From Bacillota bacterium (GTDB taxonomy: Bacteria > Bacillota > Clostridia > Lachnospirales > Lachnospiraceae): DNA of 41,586 bases. The notes beneath the pieces are model-generated. The model was given only the letters and a program-made list of their open reading frames with translations, was not told where the DNA came from and ran no database searches. Shown piece after piece: positions 32,436-41,494 of the stretch (positions are counted from its first letter, which is position 1; the number at the start of each line of letters is the position of its first letter). The position numbers and the translations under genes were made by a program. The stretch spans positions 1 to 41,586 of the forward strand of contig JAEXGM010000110.1 of NCBI GenBank assembly GCA_023450835.1, written 5' to 3'.

Positions 32436-34352
32436 TTAAACAAGAGAAACGAGTAAATCAATAAATTCCTGATAAGATTTCGTTGATACCAGTGCATGCA
32501 GATACCGGTTATCGGATATGATTTCTGTTACAAAATCAAAGATATCCCGGAAGATCGGACGGTCATCCTCCTGAATGGCCAGCATAAAGATGATATTGAC
32601 CTTGTTGTTCTTCCAATTGATGCCGGAGGGATGAACAGATACTGCGATGGCTGTTTGTTTTGAACACATTTCAAAGGGATGTGGCATGGCAATGTTGGTA
32701 TAAGCACTGGAACTGATGGATTCGCGTTCAAAAATACTTTCTTTGAAATCTGCATCTACAAACCCCTGATGTTCTAAGGCATCGGCCATAAAAGTGATTG
32801 CTTCTTTTTCAGAAGGAAAGTCCTGATTGAAGAAAATCAAATCTTCATAAAAAAGGAATTTCAATTTATTCTCCATTTTCATTTTTAACTGCTGCTTTTT
32901 GATACTTTCAATCACTGAAGTTATCGCTCCGATATCTTTATTCCCCATCTGAACCGGAATCTGTATCAGAGGGACTGAGGGGTGGGGATTAATCGGAATC
33001 GTGGAAATGATGAACTGATAATCCTTGTAGTTTGTTAATTCATCGGAGGAGGATATCACCCCGGCAATAATGATATCATCTTCAAATATCATACTGATCT
33101 TTTTTACCAGGTTCAGATGAATAGAATAATATTGCGGACACACAATTAATACCATGACCTTATTCATCAATGCCCGCTGCTCTTCAATCAATACGCCGAT
33201 ATGCAGCGCAATATAAGCAATTTCATCTTCAGATAGAATGCAGCCCTTCTGCTGGTTGATGATATCCGCAATAAAAACAGAAACATCGTAAATAAAAGGA
33301 CAGGTATTCTTTATGGTCAAAAACTGCGGATTTCGCAGATGGATATTGTGCTTTAACCGTACCAGCATGTTACGCAGGTGCAGTGCGAAGCGAAGGATAA
33401 AATCCTGGCTGTTTAGATTAAAGCGGTAAGTGTTGCGTACTTTATTCTGAATTAATTCTATTAAATCATGGATTTCAGGAGTAATAACATCTTCCAGGGA
33501 AGTTTTCTTTGCATCCATTAGATTTTCAGGTACCACCTGGGACATCAGAAGAAGAGATAAATCATAAATATCGCCGGAGGTAAGGGTGATGTTAAAATAC
33601 TGCTTTATCTCTTTTGCCATTTTCTCCATGATTTCCAGAATAAAAGGAGCAAGTATGGTGTCCACATTCTCAGGCAGGGGCTCCTTAGAGCTTGCTCCTT
33701 CTCTGGAACGCTCCATTGTAATGCCTACATGGAGGATAAAATTCATCAAAGCGAAATCATCAATAAATAATTGATGTTTTAGCAGGATATCCGTAATAAT
33801 ATGCTTTACTATCTTGAGGTCAAGATTAGGCAGATAGACCTGCAAGGATTCAAGATTACAGCAGAAGTCCTTTGTATCCTCGTAAATCAGATGTGATATC
33901 AATTTTTTCTTATTCTTTTCAGAACCTTCAATGCTTCCAATGTTGTTTTTACTCCGAAATACTAAATCAAATTCCCCCAGCTTGGATTTTAATTTGCTGA
34001 TTTCATTCGTCAGGGTCAAAGGAGAGATACAAAGGTCTTCTGCCAGTTGATCCAGATTATAAGAAAGTCCTTCCATAATTAACTTCTTTATAATATAAGA
34101 AATTCGTCCTTCTGAATTCTGCGGAATGGAAGAGTCTGAGGCATTAAGAATCTGGGAAGCCAAAGAAAAGTTCTCCAAAAGGAAGCCATTGCGGGAAGAT
34201 GCAATAATATCCGGGTAGGCTGAATTTAAATCAGCAATGTAAGATTTTACACTGCGCACGGAGTAATTTAGTGCAACTGAGATTTCAACAGCGGTAACCC
34301 ATGTTTTTTGCTGGCTTAAATAAGTTAATACCTGATATTTTTTATCTTTCAC
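32436..34352 (-). CDS. PRD-containing transcriptional activator with EIIB- and EIIA-like domains
   Basis: A 638-residue regulator of the MtlR/LicR/BglG-like group. An N-terminal helix-turn-helix (VTAVEISVALNYSVRSVKSYIADLN) and a second HTH region are followed by PRD1 (about 170-270, with NFILHVGITMERSREG) and PRD2 (about 285-390, with YIALHIGVLIEEQRAL). Next come a IIB-like domain (LIVCPQYYSIH, about 402) and a C-terminal EIIA-like domain with IAMPHPFEM as phosphorylation site (about 556). HPr or EIIB phosphorylates such proteins to report sugar availability. It is divergent from the PTS operon, which it should activate. The start is the first ATG of the frame. Confidence 0.9.
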   Translation of the reverse strand: MKDKKYQVLTYLSQQKTWVTAVEISVALNYSVRSVKSYIADLNSAYPDIIASSRNGFLLENFSLASQILNASDSSIPQNSEGRISYIIKKLIMEGLSYNLDQLAEDLCISPLTLTNEISKLKSKLGEFDLVFRSKNNIGSIEGSEKNKKKLISHLIYEDTKDFCCNLESLQVYLPNLDLKIVKHIITDILLKHQLFIDDFALMNFILHVGITMERSREGASSKEPLPENVDTILAPFILEIMEKMAKEIKQYFNITLTSGDIYDLSLLLMSQVVPENLMDAKKTSLEDVITPEIHDLIELIQNKVRNTYRFNLNSQDFILRFALHLRNMLVRLKHNIHLRNPQFLTIKNTCPFIYDVSVFIADIINQQKGCILSEDEIAYIALHIGVLIEEQRALMNKVMVLIVCPQYYSIHLNLVKKISMIFEDDIIIAGVISSSDELTNYKDYQFIISTIPINPHPSVPLIQIPVQMGNKDIGAITSVIESIKKQQLKMKMENKLKFLFYEDLIFFNQDFPSEKEAITFMADALEHQGFVDADFKESIFERESISSSAYTNIAMPHPFEMCSKQTAIAVSVHPSGINWKNNKVNIIFMLAIQEDDRPIFRDIFDFVTEIISDNRYLHALVSTKSYQEFIDLLVSLV

Positions 34353-34367
34353 TCAAAGCCTCCATTC

Positions 34368-34419
34368 TGCATGATTTTATGAATTGGATATATTCTTTAT
34401 TTTGCATGATTTTATGAAT
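34368..34419. repeat. Two direct copies of TGCATGATTTTATGAAT upstream of the PRD regulator
   Basis: Copies at 34368-34384 and 34403-34419, 35 bases start to start, in the region between the two divergent genes and close to the regulator start. Perfect 17-base identity at about 3.3 helical turns could mean binding sites for the PRD regulator or a global repressor. Confidence 0.6.
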
Positions 34420-34477
34420 AGAATACCTATTTATAATTTTATTATATAAAAACTTAAAATTAAAACAATGGCAACGA

Positions 34478-34496
34478 TTGCACTTTAATAGTGCAA
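34478..34496. promoter_or_regulatory. Palindrome TTGCACT-N5-AGTGCAA, candidate activator site
   Basis: A perfect 7-bp dyad centred about 53 bases before the start predicted from the -10 box TATAAT (34528-34533), which has only a poor -35. A weak promoter with an upstream dyad is the expected plan for a gene activated by the divergent PRD regulator. Confidence 0.65.
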
Positions 34497-34583
34497 AACC
34501 TGTAATAGAAAATTATGAGTAAAAAAATATAATGAATTTATAAGGTGTTGCAAAAACACTAAAAAGGGAAGGAGGATATGCTC

Positions 34584-34895
34584 ATGGACGGAATTGAGAA
34601 AAGCATGGAAATCATTGCGTATGGCGGCGAAGGCAAGAGTCTTGCCATGCAGGCAATACAAAAAGCAAGAACAGGAGCCTTTTCGGAAGCGGAAGAATTA
34701 CTGAAACAGGCAGACGAGGCGATTGTGAAATGTCACCAGCAGCATAGTGAATTATTGTTTTATGATGCAGAGCACAGTGATTTACAGATTTCAATGCTTT
34801 TGGTGCATGCCGCAGACCACTTGACGAGTGCTGACATTATTAGAGAGATGGCAGAAGAAATCGTTCATATGTATAAGGAGATTAAAAATGTATAG
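34584..34895 (+). CDS. PTS system lactose/cellobiose-family IIA component
   Basis: A 103-residue cytoplasmic phosphotransfer protein of the lactose/cellobiose (Lac) family. The phosphorylation histidine is His75 in MLLVHAADHLTSADI. In known IIA-Lac proteins the segment reads HAQDHLM; here Gln is Ala and Met is Thr, a notable change next to the active site. It would accept phosphate from HPr and pass it to IIB. The ATG at 34584 is preferred over 34578 because GGAGG would be only two bases from the latter. The gene overlaps the IIB gene by eight bases. Confidence 0.92.
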   Translation: MDGIEKSMEIIAYGGEGKSLAMQAIQKARTGAFSEAEELLKQADEAIVKCHQQHSELLFYDAEHSDLQISMLLVHAADHLTSADIIREMAEEIVHMYKEIKNV

Positions 34896-35196
34896 GATAG
34901 CATTGGTATGTGAAAATGGTGCCAGTACCGGTATGGTAGTACGTAAAATGCAAGCTGCAGCTGAAAAAAAGGGGATTGAAGCAGAGATAAAAGCGTACCC
35001 GTTTACCCAACTGGAGAATTTTATTGATGAAAAAGATGTAATATTGTTCGGACCCCAGCTGGCATATAAGTTAACTCAGGCCAAAAAGGCATTTGAGAAA
35101 TATGCGGATAAGATGGAAACTATCAGTCCGGTGGATTTTGGAATGATGAACGGAGAGAAAATTTTAAGCGATGCAATTAAGATTGCCGACAAATAA
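34888..35196 (+). CDS. PTS system lactose/cellobiose-family IIB component
   Basis: A 102-residue IIB protein of the cellobiose/diacetylchitobiose type. The phosphocysteine loop is VCENGASTG with Cys8 as the residue that receives phosphate from IIA and gives it to the sugar in IIC. Length and the ending region (GPQLAYKLTQAKKAF) match the family. AAGGAG lies seven bases before the ATG. It sits between IIA and IIC in the expected order, so one transporter of three separate subunits is assembled. Confidence 0.94.
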   Translation: MYRIALVCENGASTGMVVRKMQAAAEKKGIEAEIKAYPFTQLENFIDEKDVILFGPQLAYKLTQAKKAFEKYADKMETISPVDFGMMNGEKILSDAIKIADK

Positions 35197-35208
35197 AGGA
35201 GAGAAAAA

Positions 35209-36465
35209 ATGAATAAATTAATTGATTCATTGCAAAAAGCTTTGATGCCGTTGGCAAATAAAATCAGCGCTATTAAATTCTTAAGTGCGCTGGGAGCTAC
35301 GTTTCAGATATTGCTTCCGATTATTATGATTGGTTCCTTTTCCTGCCTGGGTGCATTTTTAAATATCCCTGCCTGGCAGAGCTTTGTTACCGGCACAGGA
35401 CTTGCTTCTGTATTTATGACAGTTCAGTCCCTGACTCTTAGTATAATTACGCTTTACATAGCTTTTGTATTGCCGTATCAATATGCATCCAAAATTGGAG
35501 GAGCTCCTCTTTCCAGTGCCATCACAACCTTTATGACTTTTCTTTTGGTAACTCCCACGGAACTTTATACCAACATTCCTGAAAAATGGTTGGGTTTCCC
35601 CGGATTGTTTACCTGTATGATTATTACGGTTGTTGTAGTAAGACTTAGCAAATTATTGGTTGATAAGGGATGGTATATCCATATGCCCGATGGCGTACCC
35701 CCTATGGTAGAGGAATCCTTTAAAGCGATGCTGCCTACACTGATATTCGCTGTTGTGGGTATTACTATCAATGTATTAATGGCAAAGACCAGCTTTGGAA
35801 GCATTCATCAGGTGATTTATACCTTTATTCAGACTCCTTTACAGAGCTTTGGCCTCTCCTTCCCGGCCTACCTGTTTGTACAGGTTCTGTCGACCCTGTT
35901 TATGTTCTGCGGTATTCATGGAAATGCGATTTTCAGTATTATTTCTCCGCTGACCATGAATGCATCTGCCGAAAACCTCAGTGCCTTGGCCGCAGGAACA
36001 CCGCTGCCCCATATTATTATCGATTCCTTCTCCGTATTGTGCCAGCCCGGCGGTATCGGCGGTACCTTTGGATTAGCATTCCTGATGGCATTTGCGGCTA
36101 AGAGCAAGAGAATGAAGACCCTGGGAAGATTATCGATTGTACCTGCCATTTTTGGTATTAATGAGCCTCTTCTGTTCGGTATTCCCATTATGTTAAACCC
36201 TTTATTATTCATTCCTTATGTTCTTAATCCGATTATTTGTACCTCCATCAGTTATATTTCCATCGCATTTGGCATTACACCCAGACTTACCGGAACGACG
36301 GTTAACTGGACGATGCCCACGATTATTTCCGGCTTTCTTGCCCAGGGTATTCCGACAGCCGTACTACAGATAGTATTAATTCTTGTCACTACGCTGATTT
36401 GGTTCCCGTTCTTTAGACTTGTAGACAGGCAGATTGTAAAGGAAGAATCCGTAGCGGCAGAATAA
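35209..36465 (+). CDS. PTS system lactose/cellobiose-family IIC component
   Basis: A 418-residue membrane permease of the PTS lactose/cellobiose family, with about ten membrane helices. The family region GINEPLLFGIPIMLNP near residue 310 is present. With IIA and IIB it imports a beta-glucoside and releases it as the 6-phosphate, which suits the 6-phospho-beta-glucosidase gene downstream. AAAGGAGAG precedes the ATG. A perfect hairpin lies between it and the next gene. Confidence 0.94.
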   Translation: MNKLIDSLQKALMPLANKISAIKFLSALGATFQILLPIIMIGSFSCLGAFLNIPAWQSFVTGTGLASVFMTVQSLTLSIITLYIAFVLPYQYASKIGGAPLSSAITTFMTFLLVTPTELYTNIPEKWLGFPGLFTCMIITVVVVRLSKLLVDKGWYIHMPDGVPPMVEESFKAMLPTLIFAVVGITINVLMAKTSFGSIHQVIYTFIQTPLQSFGLSFPAYLFVQVLSTLFMFCGIHGNAIFSIISPLTMNASAENLSALAAGTPLPHIIIDSFSVLCQPGGIGGTFGLAFLMAFAAKSKRMKTLGRLSIVPAIFGINEPLLFGIPIMLNPLLFIPYVLNPIICTSISYISIAFGITPRLTGTTVNWTMPTIISGFLAQGIPTAVLQIVLILVTTLIWFPFFRLVDRQIVKEESVAAE

Positions 36466-36484
36466 TAATTTAAAATGAATTTCA

Positions 36485-36510
36485 AGAAGGAGAGGATAAC
36501 CTCTCCTTCT
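36485..36510 (+). other. Perfect intercistronic hairpin between IIC and glucosidase genes
   Basis: AGAAGGAGAGG (36485-36495) and CCTCTCCTTCT pair over 11 bases around an ATAA loop. There is no T run, so it is probably not a terminator. The left arm resembles a ribosome binding site but is sequestered in the stem. The site may help set separate stabilities for the upstream and downstream mRNA. Confidence 0.8.
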
Positions 36511-36526
36511 CACATAAGGAGAGATG

Positions 36527-37948
36527 ATGTCAACATTACAGGATAACTTTTTGTGGGGAGGAGCAGTAGCTGCAAACCAATGTGAAGGGGCTTATTGTGC
36601 TGATGGAAAAGGCATCAGTACGGCGGACTGCATCACGGCAGGCTCTGTAGACAGGGCCAGAATGTATACGGATGGTATTGTGGAGGGAGAAAATTATCCC
36701 AGCCATGAAGCGATTGATTTTTATCACCGCTATAAAGAAGACCTTGCAATGTTTGCGGAAATGGGCTTTAAGTGCTTTAGAACCTCCATCAGCTGGTCCA
36801 GGATTTTCCCCCTTGGCGATGAGGCAGAACCCAATGAAAAAGGGCTTAAGTTTTATGATGATTTATTTGATGAATGTTTAAAATACGGGATTCAGCCAGT
36901 TATTACGATTTCCCATTATGAGACCCCCTATGGGCTGGTGCAAAAGTATGGCAGCTGGCGCAGCAGGAAAATGATTGATTGTTATTTAAAATTCTGTGAA
37001 ACAATATTCAAACGTTATCGATCCAAGGTGAAATACTGGATGACATTTAATGAGATCAATGTAATTACATTACATCCGGTAATGGCAGCAGGTATACGGA
37101 TTGAAAAGGACGAAAACTACAATCAGGTAGTATACCAGGCGGCCCACAATATGCTTGTCGCCAGTGCAAAGGCAGTCAGTATGGGGCATTCCATTAACCC
37201 TGATTTTAAGATAGGAATGATGATGCTTTATCCCACTTTTTATGGGGAGACTTGTCACCCCCTGGATCAGCTGAAAAGCATGGAAGCAATTGATTGCCAT
37301 TATTTATTTTCTGACGTTCAGGTAAGAGGAGAATATTCTCGTAAGGCACTTAGCTTTTTTCGCCGCAACGGGATTCAGCTGGAAATGGAGACAGAGGATG
37401 CTCTGGCCTTAAAGGTCGGCACGGTAGATTATATTGGTTTTAGTTATTACAACTCCAATGTGGCTTCGCATCAGATGGATAAAGATATGACCGGCGGCAA
37501 TATGCTGAATGCAATAAAAAATCCTTATTTAAAGGCCTCTGATTGGGGATGGACGGTAGACCCGGTGGGACTGCGGATTGCCTTGAATAATCTGTATGAC
37601 CGTTATCAGCTGCCTCTGTTTATTGTAGAAAATGGTTTGGGAGCGGTGGATAAGATTGAGGCAGACGGGACTATACAGGATGATTACCGGATTGCTTATC
37701 TGCGGGAGCACATCAGGCAGATGAAATTGGCTGTAGGGGAGGATGGAGTAGAGCTGATTGGATATACCTCCTGGGGCTGTATTGATTTGGTATCTGCCGG
37801 TACTGGTGAGATGAAGAAACGCTATGGTTTTATATATGTAGACAAAGATAATGAGGGAAAAGGAAGTTTAGACCGAAGGAAAAAGGCTTCCTTTGACTGG
37901 TACAAAAAAGTAATCGCCAGCAATGGTGAAGACTTGGAAGAGAGGTAG
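36527..37948 (+). CDS. 6-phospho-beta-glucosidase, glycoside hydrolase family 1
   Basis: A 473-residue cytoplasmic enzyme that hydrolyses the beta-glucosidic bond of PTS-imported, 6-phosphorylated glucosides to glucose 6-phosphate and an aglycone. Both catalytic glutamates are visible: the acid/base in WMTFNEIN (about residue 176) and the nucleophile in IVENGLGAVD (about 368). The opening DNFLWGGAVAANQCEGAY and the TSWGCIDLVSAGTGEMKKRYGF end are typical. AAGGAG lies five bases before ATG 36527; ATG 36524 is also possible. It sits directly after IIC and before a flavin reductase, giving an import-hydrolysis-reduction order. Confidence 0.95.
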   Translation: MSTLQDNFLWGGAVAANQCEGAYCADGKGISTADCITAGSVDRARMYTDGIVEGENYPSHEAIDFYHRYKEDLAMFAEMGFKCFRTSISWSRIFPLGDEAEPNEKGLKFYDDLFDECLKYGIQPVITISHYETPYGLVQKYGSWRSRKMIDCYLKFCETIFKRYRSKVKYWMTFNEINVITLHPVMAAGIRIEKDENYNQVVYQAAHNMLVASAKAVSMGHSINPDFKIGMMMLYPTFYGETCHPLDQLKSMEAIDCHYLFSDVQVRGEYSRKALSFFRRNGIQLEMETEDALALKVGTVDYIGFSYYNSNVASHQMDKDMTGGNMLNAIKNPYLKASDWGWTVDPVGLRIALNNLYDRYQLPLFIVENGLGAVDKIEADGTIQDDYRIAYLREHIRQMKLAVGEDGVELIGYTSWGCIDLVSAGTGEMKKRYGFIYVDKDNEGKGSLDRRKKASFDWYKKVIASNGEDLEER

Positions 37949-37955
37949 GTTTATT

Positions 37956-39851
37956 ATGAAGTACCCGCATTTATTTTCACCCTTAAAAATCAACTCAATT
38001 ATGGTCAGTAACCGCATTATTGCAAACCCCGTAGGTCATGTATATGAAGATAAAGCTCTGGGACGGCCCGGAGTTGTAATAGCCGGATCAGTGATTACCC
38101 AGCCCGGAAAGTCCTCCTGGGCCTCTCCGGAGGAACCCTACGGTTTTCATAAATATGAGGTAGAAAAAACAAGGCAGAGGATATTGACTGCCCATAGAGG
38201 CGGTGCGAAGGCATCCATAGAACTTGGGCATGCAGGCCAGTATGCCAGGGTGGCTGCCGGTGATTTCGCTATCGGACCGACTTCCTATACCAGAGCTGAT
38301 GGTGTGGAAGTGCGGGCAATGGACGAAGCCATGATGAAAGAGGTTATCTATTGGTTTGCCCAGGCCGCGAAAGATGCGAAGGAGGTAGGCTTTGACATGA
38401 TATTCCTGCACTTCGGTCATGGCTGGCTGGTAACAGAATTCCTGTCACCGCTCTTTAACAAAAGGGAAGATGAATATGGCGGCCCTATCGAAAACCGTAT
38501 GAAGTTCCCTCTTCGGATTCTGAAAGCCATCCGGGAAGCAGTTGGTCCGTTATTTCCCGTTGATATGCGTGTTTCCGCCACAGAGTGGATGCCGGGCGGT
38601 ATTGAATTTAGTGATGTATTAACCTTCATTAAAGCCGCTCAGGAATATATTGATATGGTTCAAATATCCTGTGGATTGGATATTGAGCATGAAGCCAATG
38701 TCTATATGGCTACCACAAATTTCTCAGAGCATATGCCAAATGTTAAATATGCCAGGATAGTAAAAGAGAATGTAAATATTCTGGTATCTGTTGTTGGTGC
38801 CATCATGAATCCGGAGGAAGCAGAAAGTCTGATTGCAGACGGTATTGTAGATATGGTTGCCTTGGGAAGACCGTTGGTAGCGGACCCGGACTGGCCGATA
38901 AAAGCGTTGGAGGAAAGAGCGGAGGATATTATTCCTTGTATCAGATGCCTTCAGTGCTATCATATCTCCACCAATCGCAGAAATGTGGGCTGTTCGGTCA
39001 ATCCCAGATATACCAATGAAGCCTGGGTACCAAGGGTATTGCCCAAAGCAGAGAAAAAACGCCGGGTAGTAATCATCGGTGCAGGACCGGCCGGATGTAA
39101 AGCAGCACTGACAGCCGAGGAAAGAGGTCATGAAGTAATCCTGCTGGAAAAAGAGAATTATATCGGCGGTGCAATTCATTATGTTGCAATGGAATATTTT
39201 AAAGAGGATATCAAAGCTTATCTGGAGTATCTGAAGACCCAGCTGGCTAAGTCTAAGGTTGAGGTCAGGCTGAATACGCAAGCAACGCCGGAGACAGTGA
39301 AAGCTCTGAACCCGGATGCCGTAATTATAGCCATTGGAGCAGAACCGGCAGTGCCTCCTATACCGGGCATACAATTGCCCAATGTAATAGGTTTTTATGA
39401 GGCGATTTCAAAGGAAGAAGAAATCGGAGATAATGTTGTAGTAATTGGCGGCGGTACCATAGGAGCTGAAATAGGTCTGGAATTAGCCTTATTAAAAGGC
39501 AAGAAGGTTACAGTTGTTGAGATGACTGATACCATCGCGGCGCAAGGCAATATGCTGTATAAGATTGCACTTCGGCATAAGATGGAAGAAGCGAAGTCCT
39601 TATCTGTTATGCTGGAAGCAAAATGTCAGGAAATACTTAGCGGCTGTGTCCGTGTAATTGATAAAGAGGGTAAGGAAGTAACACTTCCTGCGGATACTGT
39701 CATTATTGCTGCCGGGGTCAGAGCAAACCGTAAAATAGCAGAAAGCTTTTATGGAATTGTACCTATGACGTATATGATAGGCGATTGCGAGAAGCCCAGA
39801 AAAATACAAGAAGCAACACTGGAAGGCTACACCATTGCTTCCGAGTTATAA
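37956..39851 (+). CDS. 2,4-dienoyl-CoA reductase-like flavoenzyme (Old Yellow Enzyme, full length)
   Basis: A 631-residue iron-sulphur flavoenzyme. The first half is an OYE-type TIM barrel with HFGHGWLVTEFLSPLFNKREDEYGG. Cysteines in CIRCLQCYHIS and a fourth 11 residues after the third (about 328-346) make the 4Fe-4S cluster site. The C-terminal half has FAD (VVIIGAGPAGCKAA) and NAD(P) (VVVIGGGTIGAEIG) binding motifs. Relatives reduce dienoyl-CoA, enones or the double bonds of plant phenylpropanoids and bile acids. The start ATG 37956 lies seven bases after the glucosidase stop. Placement in a PTS operon suggests that the substrate is the aglycone or a product of it. Confidence 0.9.
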   Translation: MKYPHLFSPLKINSIMVSNRIIANPVGHVYEDKALGRPGVVIAGSVITQPGKSSWASPEEPYGFHKYEVEKTRQRILTAHRGGAKASIELGHAGQYARVAAGDFAIGPTSYTRADGVEVRAMDEAMMKEVIYWFAQAAKDAKEVGFDMIFLHFGHGWLVTEFLSPLFNKREDEYGGPIENRMKFPLRILKAIREAVGPLFPVDMRVSATEWMPGGIEFSDVLTFIKAAQEYIDMVQISCGLDIEHEANVYMATTNFSEHMPNVKYARIVKENVNILVSVVGAIMNPEEAESLIADGIVDMVALGRPLVADPDWPIKALEERAEDIIPCIRCLQCYHISTNRRNVGCSVNPRYTNEAWVPRVLPKAEKKRRVVIIGAGPAGCKAALTAEERGHEVILLEKENYIGGAIHYVAMEYFKEDIKAYLEYLKTQLAKSKVEVRLNTQATPETVKALNPDAVIIAIGAEPAVPPIPGIQLPNVIGFYEAISKEEEIGDNVVVIGGGTIGAEIGLELALLKGKKVTVVEMTDTIAAQGNMLYKIALRHKMEEAKSLSVMLEAKCQEILSGCVRVIDKEGKEVTLPADTVIIAAGVRANRKIAESFYGIVPMTYMIGDCEKPRKIQEATLEGYTIASEL

Positions 39852-39863
39852 GGAGAACTTTGT

Positions 39864-41480
39864 ATGAAATCATATTATGGGAAATGCGTGTTTTCAGGCA
39901 TCGCAATGGGCCCGGTCTGGTTGATGAAACAGGGAAACCATATAATAAAAAAGTATTCAGTGGAGAACATCAAAGAGGAGCTGCAGCGTTTTCTGAATGC
40001 AAAGGCTGTTGCGGAGGAACAATTAGAAGTACTTTATCAGAAGGCGCAGAGGGAGATTGGAGAAGAAGCCCTGATCTTTCATGCGCATCAGATGATGCTT
40101 AATGACCTGGATTTCTTAGAAGGAATCAGTAATATGATTTCTCAGGATAAAATAAATGCGGAATTTGCAGTTTCTGAAACAGGCAGGAAAATTGCGGAGT
40201 TCTTTGCCAAAATGGATGATGACTATATGAAAGCCAGAGCAGCGGATATCATAGATGTGTCACAAAGAGTAATTTCTATTATGAGCGGCAGTCAGACACC
40301 GGCTTTACAGATGACAGAACCTGTAATAATAATTGCCGAAGATCTGACACCCAGTGAAACAGTACAGTTTGATAAACAAAAGGTATTAGCCTTTGTAACG
40401 AAGAAAGGGTCTGCCAACTCCCATACAGCAATTCTGGCAAGAATGATGAACGTTCCCTATCTGATTTCCGGTGATATTGAATTGCTTGGGGAACTTAACC
40501 ATATGCAGGCTATTGTAGATAGCGAAGACGGCATCCTGATTCTCGAGCCTGATGCCGGTACCGCCCTGGAGTATGGAACAAAGCAGGAAGCACTGTTGAA
40601 AAAGCGGTCTTTCCAGGGAGCACTGAAAGGAATGGCTTCAGCTACAAAATCCGGCAGAAAGGTGAAGCTGTATGCCAACATCGGCGGGCCTGATGATTTG
40701 GATATGGCACTAGCAAATGATTCGGAAGGCATCGGTCTGTTCAGAAGTGAATTTTTATATATGGGCAGAACAGATTATCCTGCCGAGGAAGAACAATTTC
40801 AAGCATACCGGAAGGTAATACAAGGGATGAAGGGGAAGAAGGTTATTATCCGCACGCTGGATATCGGTGCCGATAAGCAGGCGGATTATTTTGAACTTCC
40901 CCGGGAAGAGAATCCGGCTATGGGATTTCGGGCCATCAGGATATGCCTTGAAAGAGTACAGATATTTAAAACCCAATTGAGAGCTATTTACCGGGCCTCA
41001 GCTTTTGGAACTACAGCAATCATGTTTCCCATGATAACTTCCTTAGAGGAAATACTCAAAATTAAAGAGATTGTGAAGGAAGTGAAGGAGGAACTGCTGG
41101 CTGAGGGGGTATCCCTCGGGCAGGCGGAACTGGGGATTATGATTGAGACTCCCGCGGCCGTTATGATCAGTGATGAACTTGCGAAAGAAGTGGATTTCTT
41201 CAGTATCGGAACCAATGATCTTACCCAGTACACCCTGGCAATTGACCGGCAGAACCAGTCATTGGAGAATTATTATAATCCCCACCATAAAGCATTACTG
41301 CGTATGATAGAAATGACGGTCAATCATGCACATGATGCCGGAATATGGTGCGGTATATGCGGAGAGTTAGCAGCAGATATGGAAATGACAGAACAGCTGC
41401 TCTGTCTTGGGGTAGATGAACTATCAGTTTCGCCGGTATTCATTCTGCCATTAAGAGAAACAATCAGAGCAATTGATTAG
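39864..41480 (+). CDS. ptsI: PTS Enzyme I (phosphoenolpyruvate-protein phosphotransferase)
   Basis: A 538-residue Enzyme I, somewhat shorter than the usual 570. Phosphorylation site KKGSANSHTAILARMMNVPYL (His187), the PEP-binding region RTLDIGADKQ, the loop FSIGTNDLTQYTLAIDRQN and the Cys in ICGELAAD (about 499) are all present. It takes phosphate from PEP and passes it to HPr. Normally ptsI is a housekeeping gene paired with ptsH; here it is embedded in a glycoside operon. AGGAG precedes the ATG. HPr follows after 14 bases. Confidence 0.95.
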   Translation: MKSYYGKCVFSGIAMGPVWLMKQGNHIIKKYSVENIKEELQRFLNAKAVAEEQLEVLYQKAQREIGEEALIFHAHQMMLNDLDFLEGISNMISQDKINAEFAVSETGRKIAEFFAKMDDDYMKARAADIIDVSQRVISIMSGSQTPALQMTEPVIIIAEDLTPSETVQFDKQKVLAFVTKKGSANSHTAILARMMNVPYLISGDIELLGELNHMQAIVDSEDGILILEPDAGTALEYGTKQEALLKKRSFQGALKGMASATKSGRKVKLYANIGGPDDLDMALANDSEGIGLFRSEFLYMGRTDYPAEEEQFQAYRKVIQGMKGKKVIIRTLDIGADKQADYFELPREENPAMGFRAIRICLERVQIFKTQLRAIYRASAFGTTAIMFPMITSLEEILKIKEIVKEVKEELLAEGVSLGQAELGIMIETPAAVMISDELAKEVDFFSIGTNDLTQYTLAIDRQNQSLENYYNPHHKALLRMIEMTVNHAHDAGIWCGICGELAADMEMTEQLLCLGVDELSVSPVFILPLRETIRAID

Positions 41481-41494
41481 AAGGAGATAACTAT

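Noticed and set aside
38724..39374. A 216-codon reverse-strand ORF opposite the dienoyl-CoA-reductase-like gene
   Set aside because: It lies antisense to a clear enzyme, has low-quality composition and no ribosome binding site.
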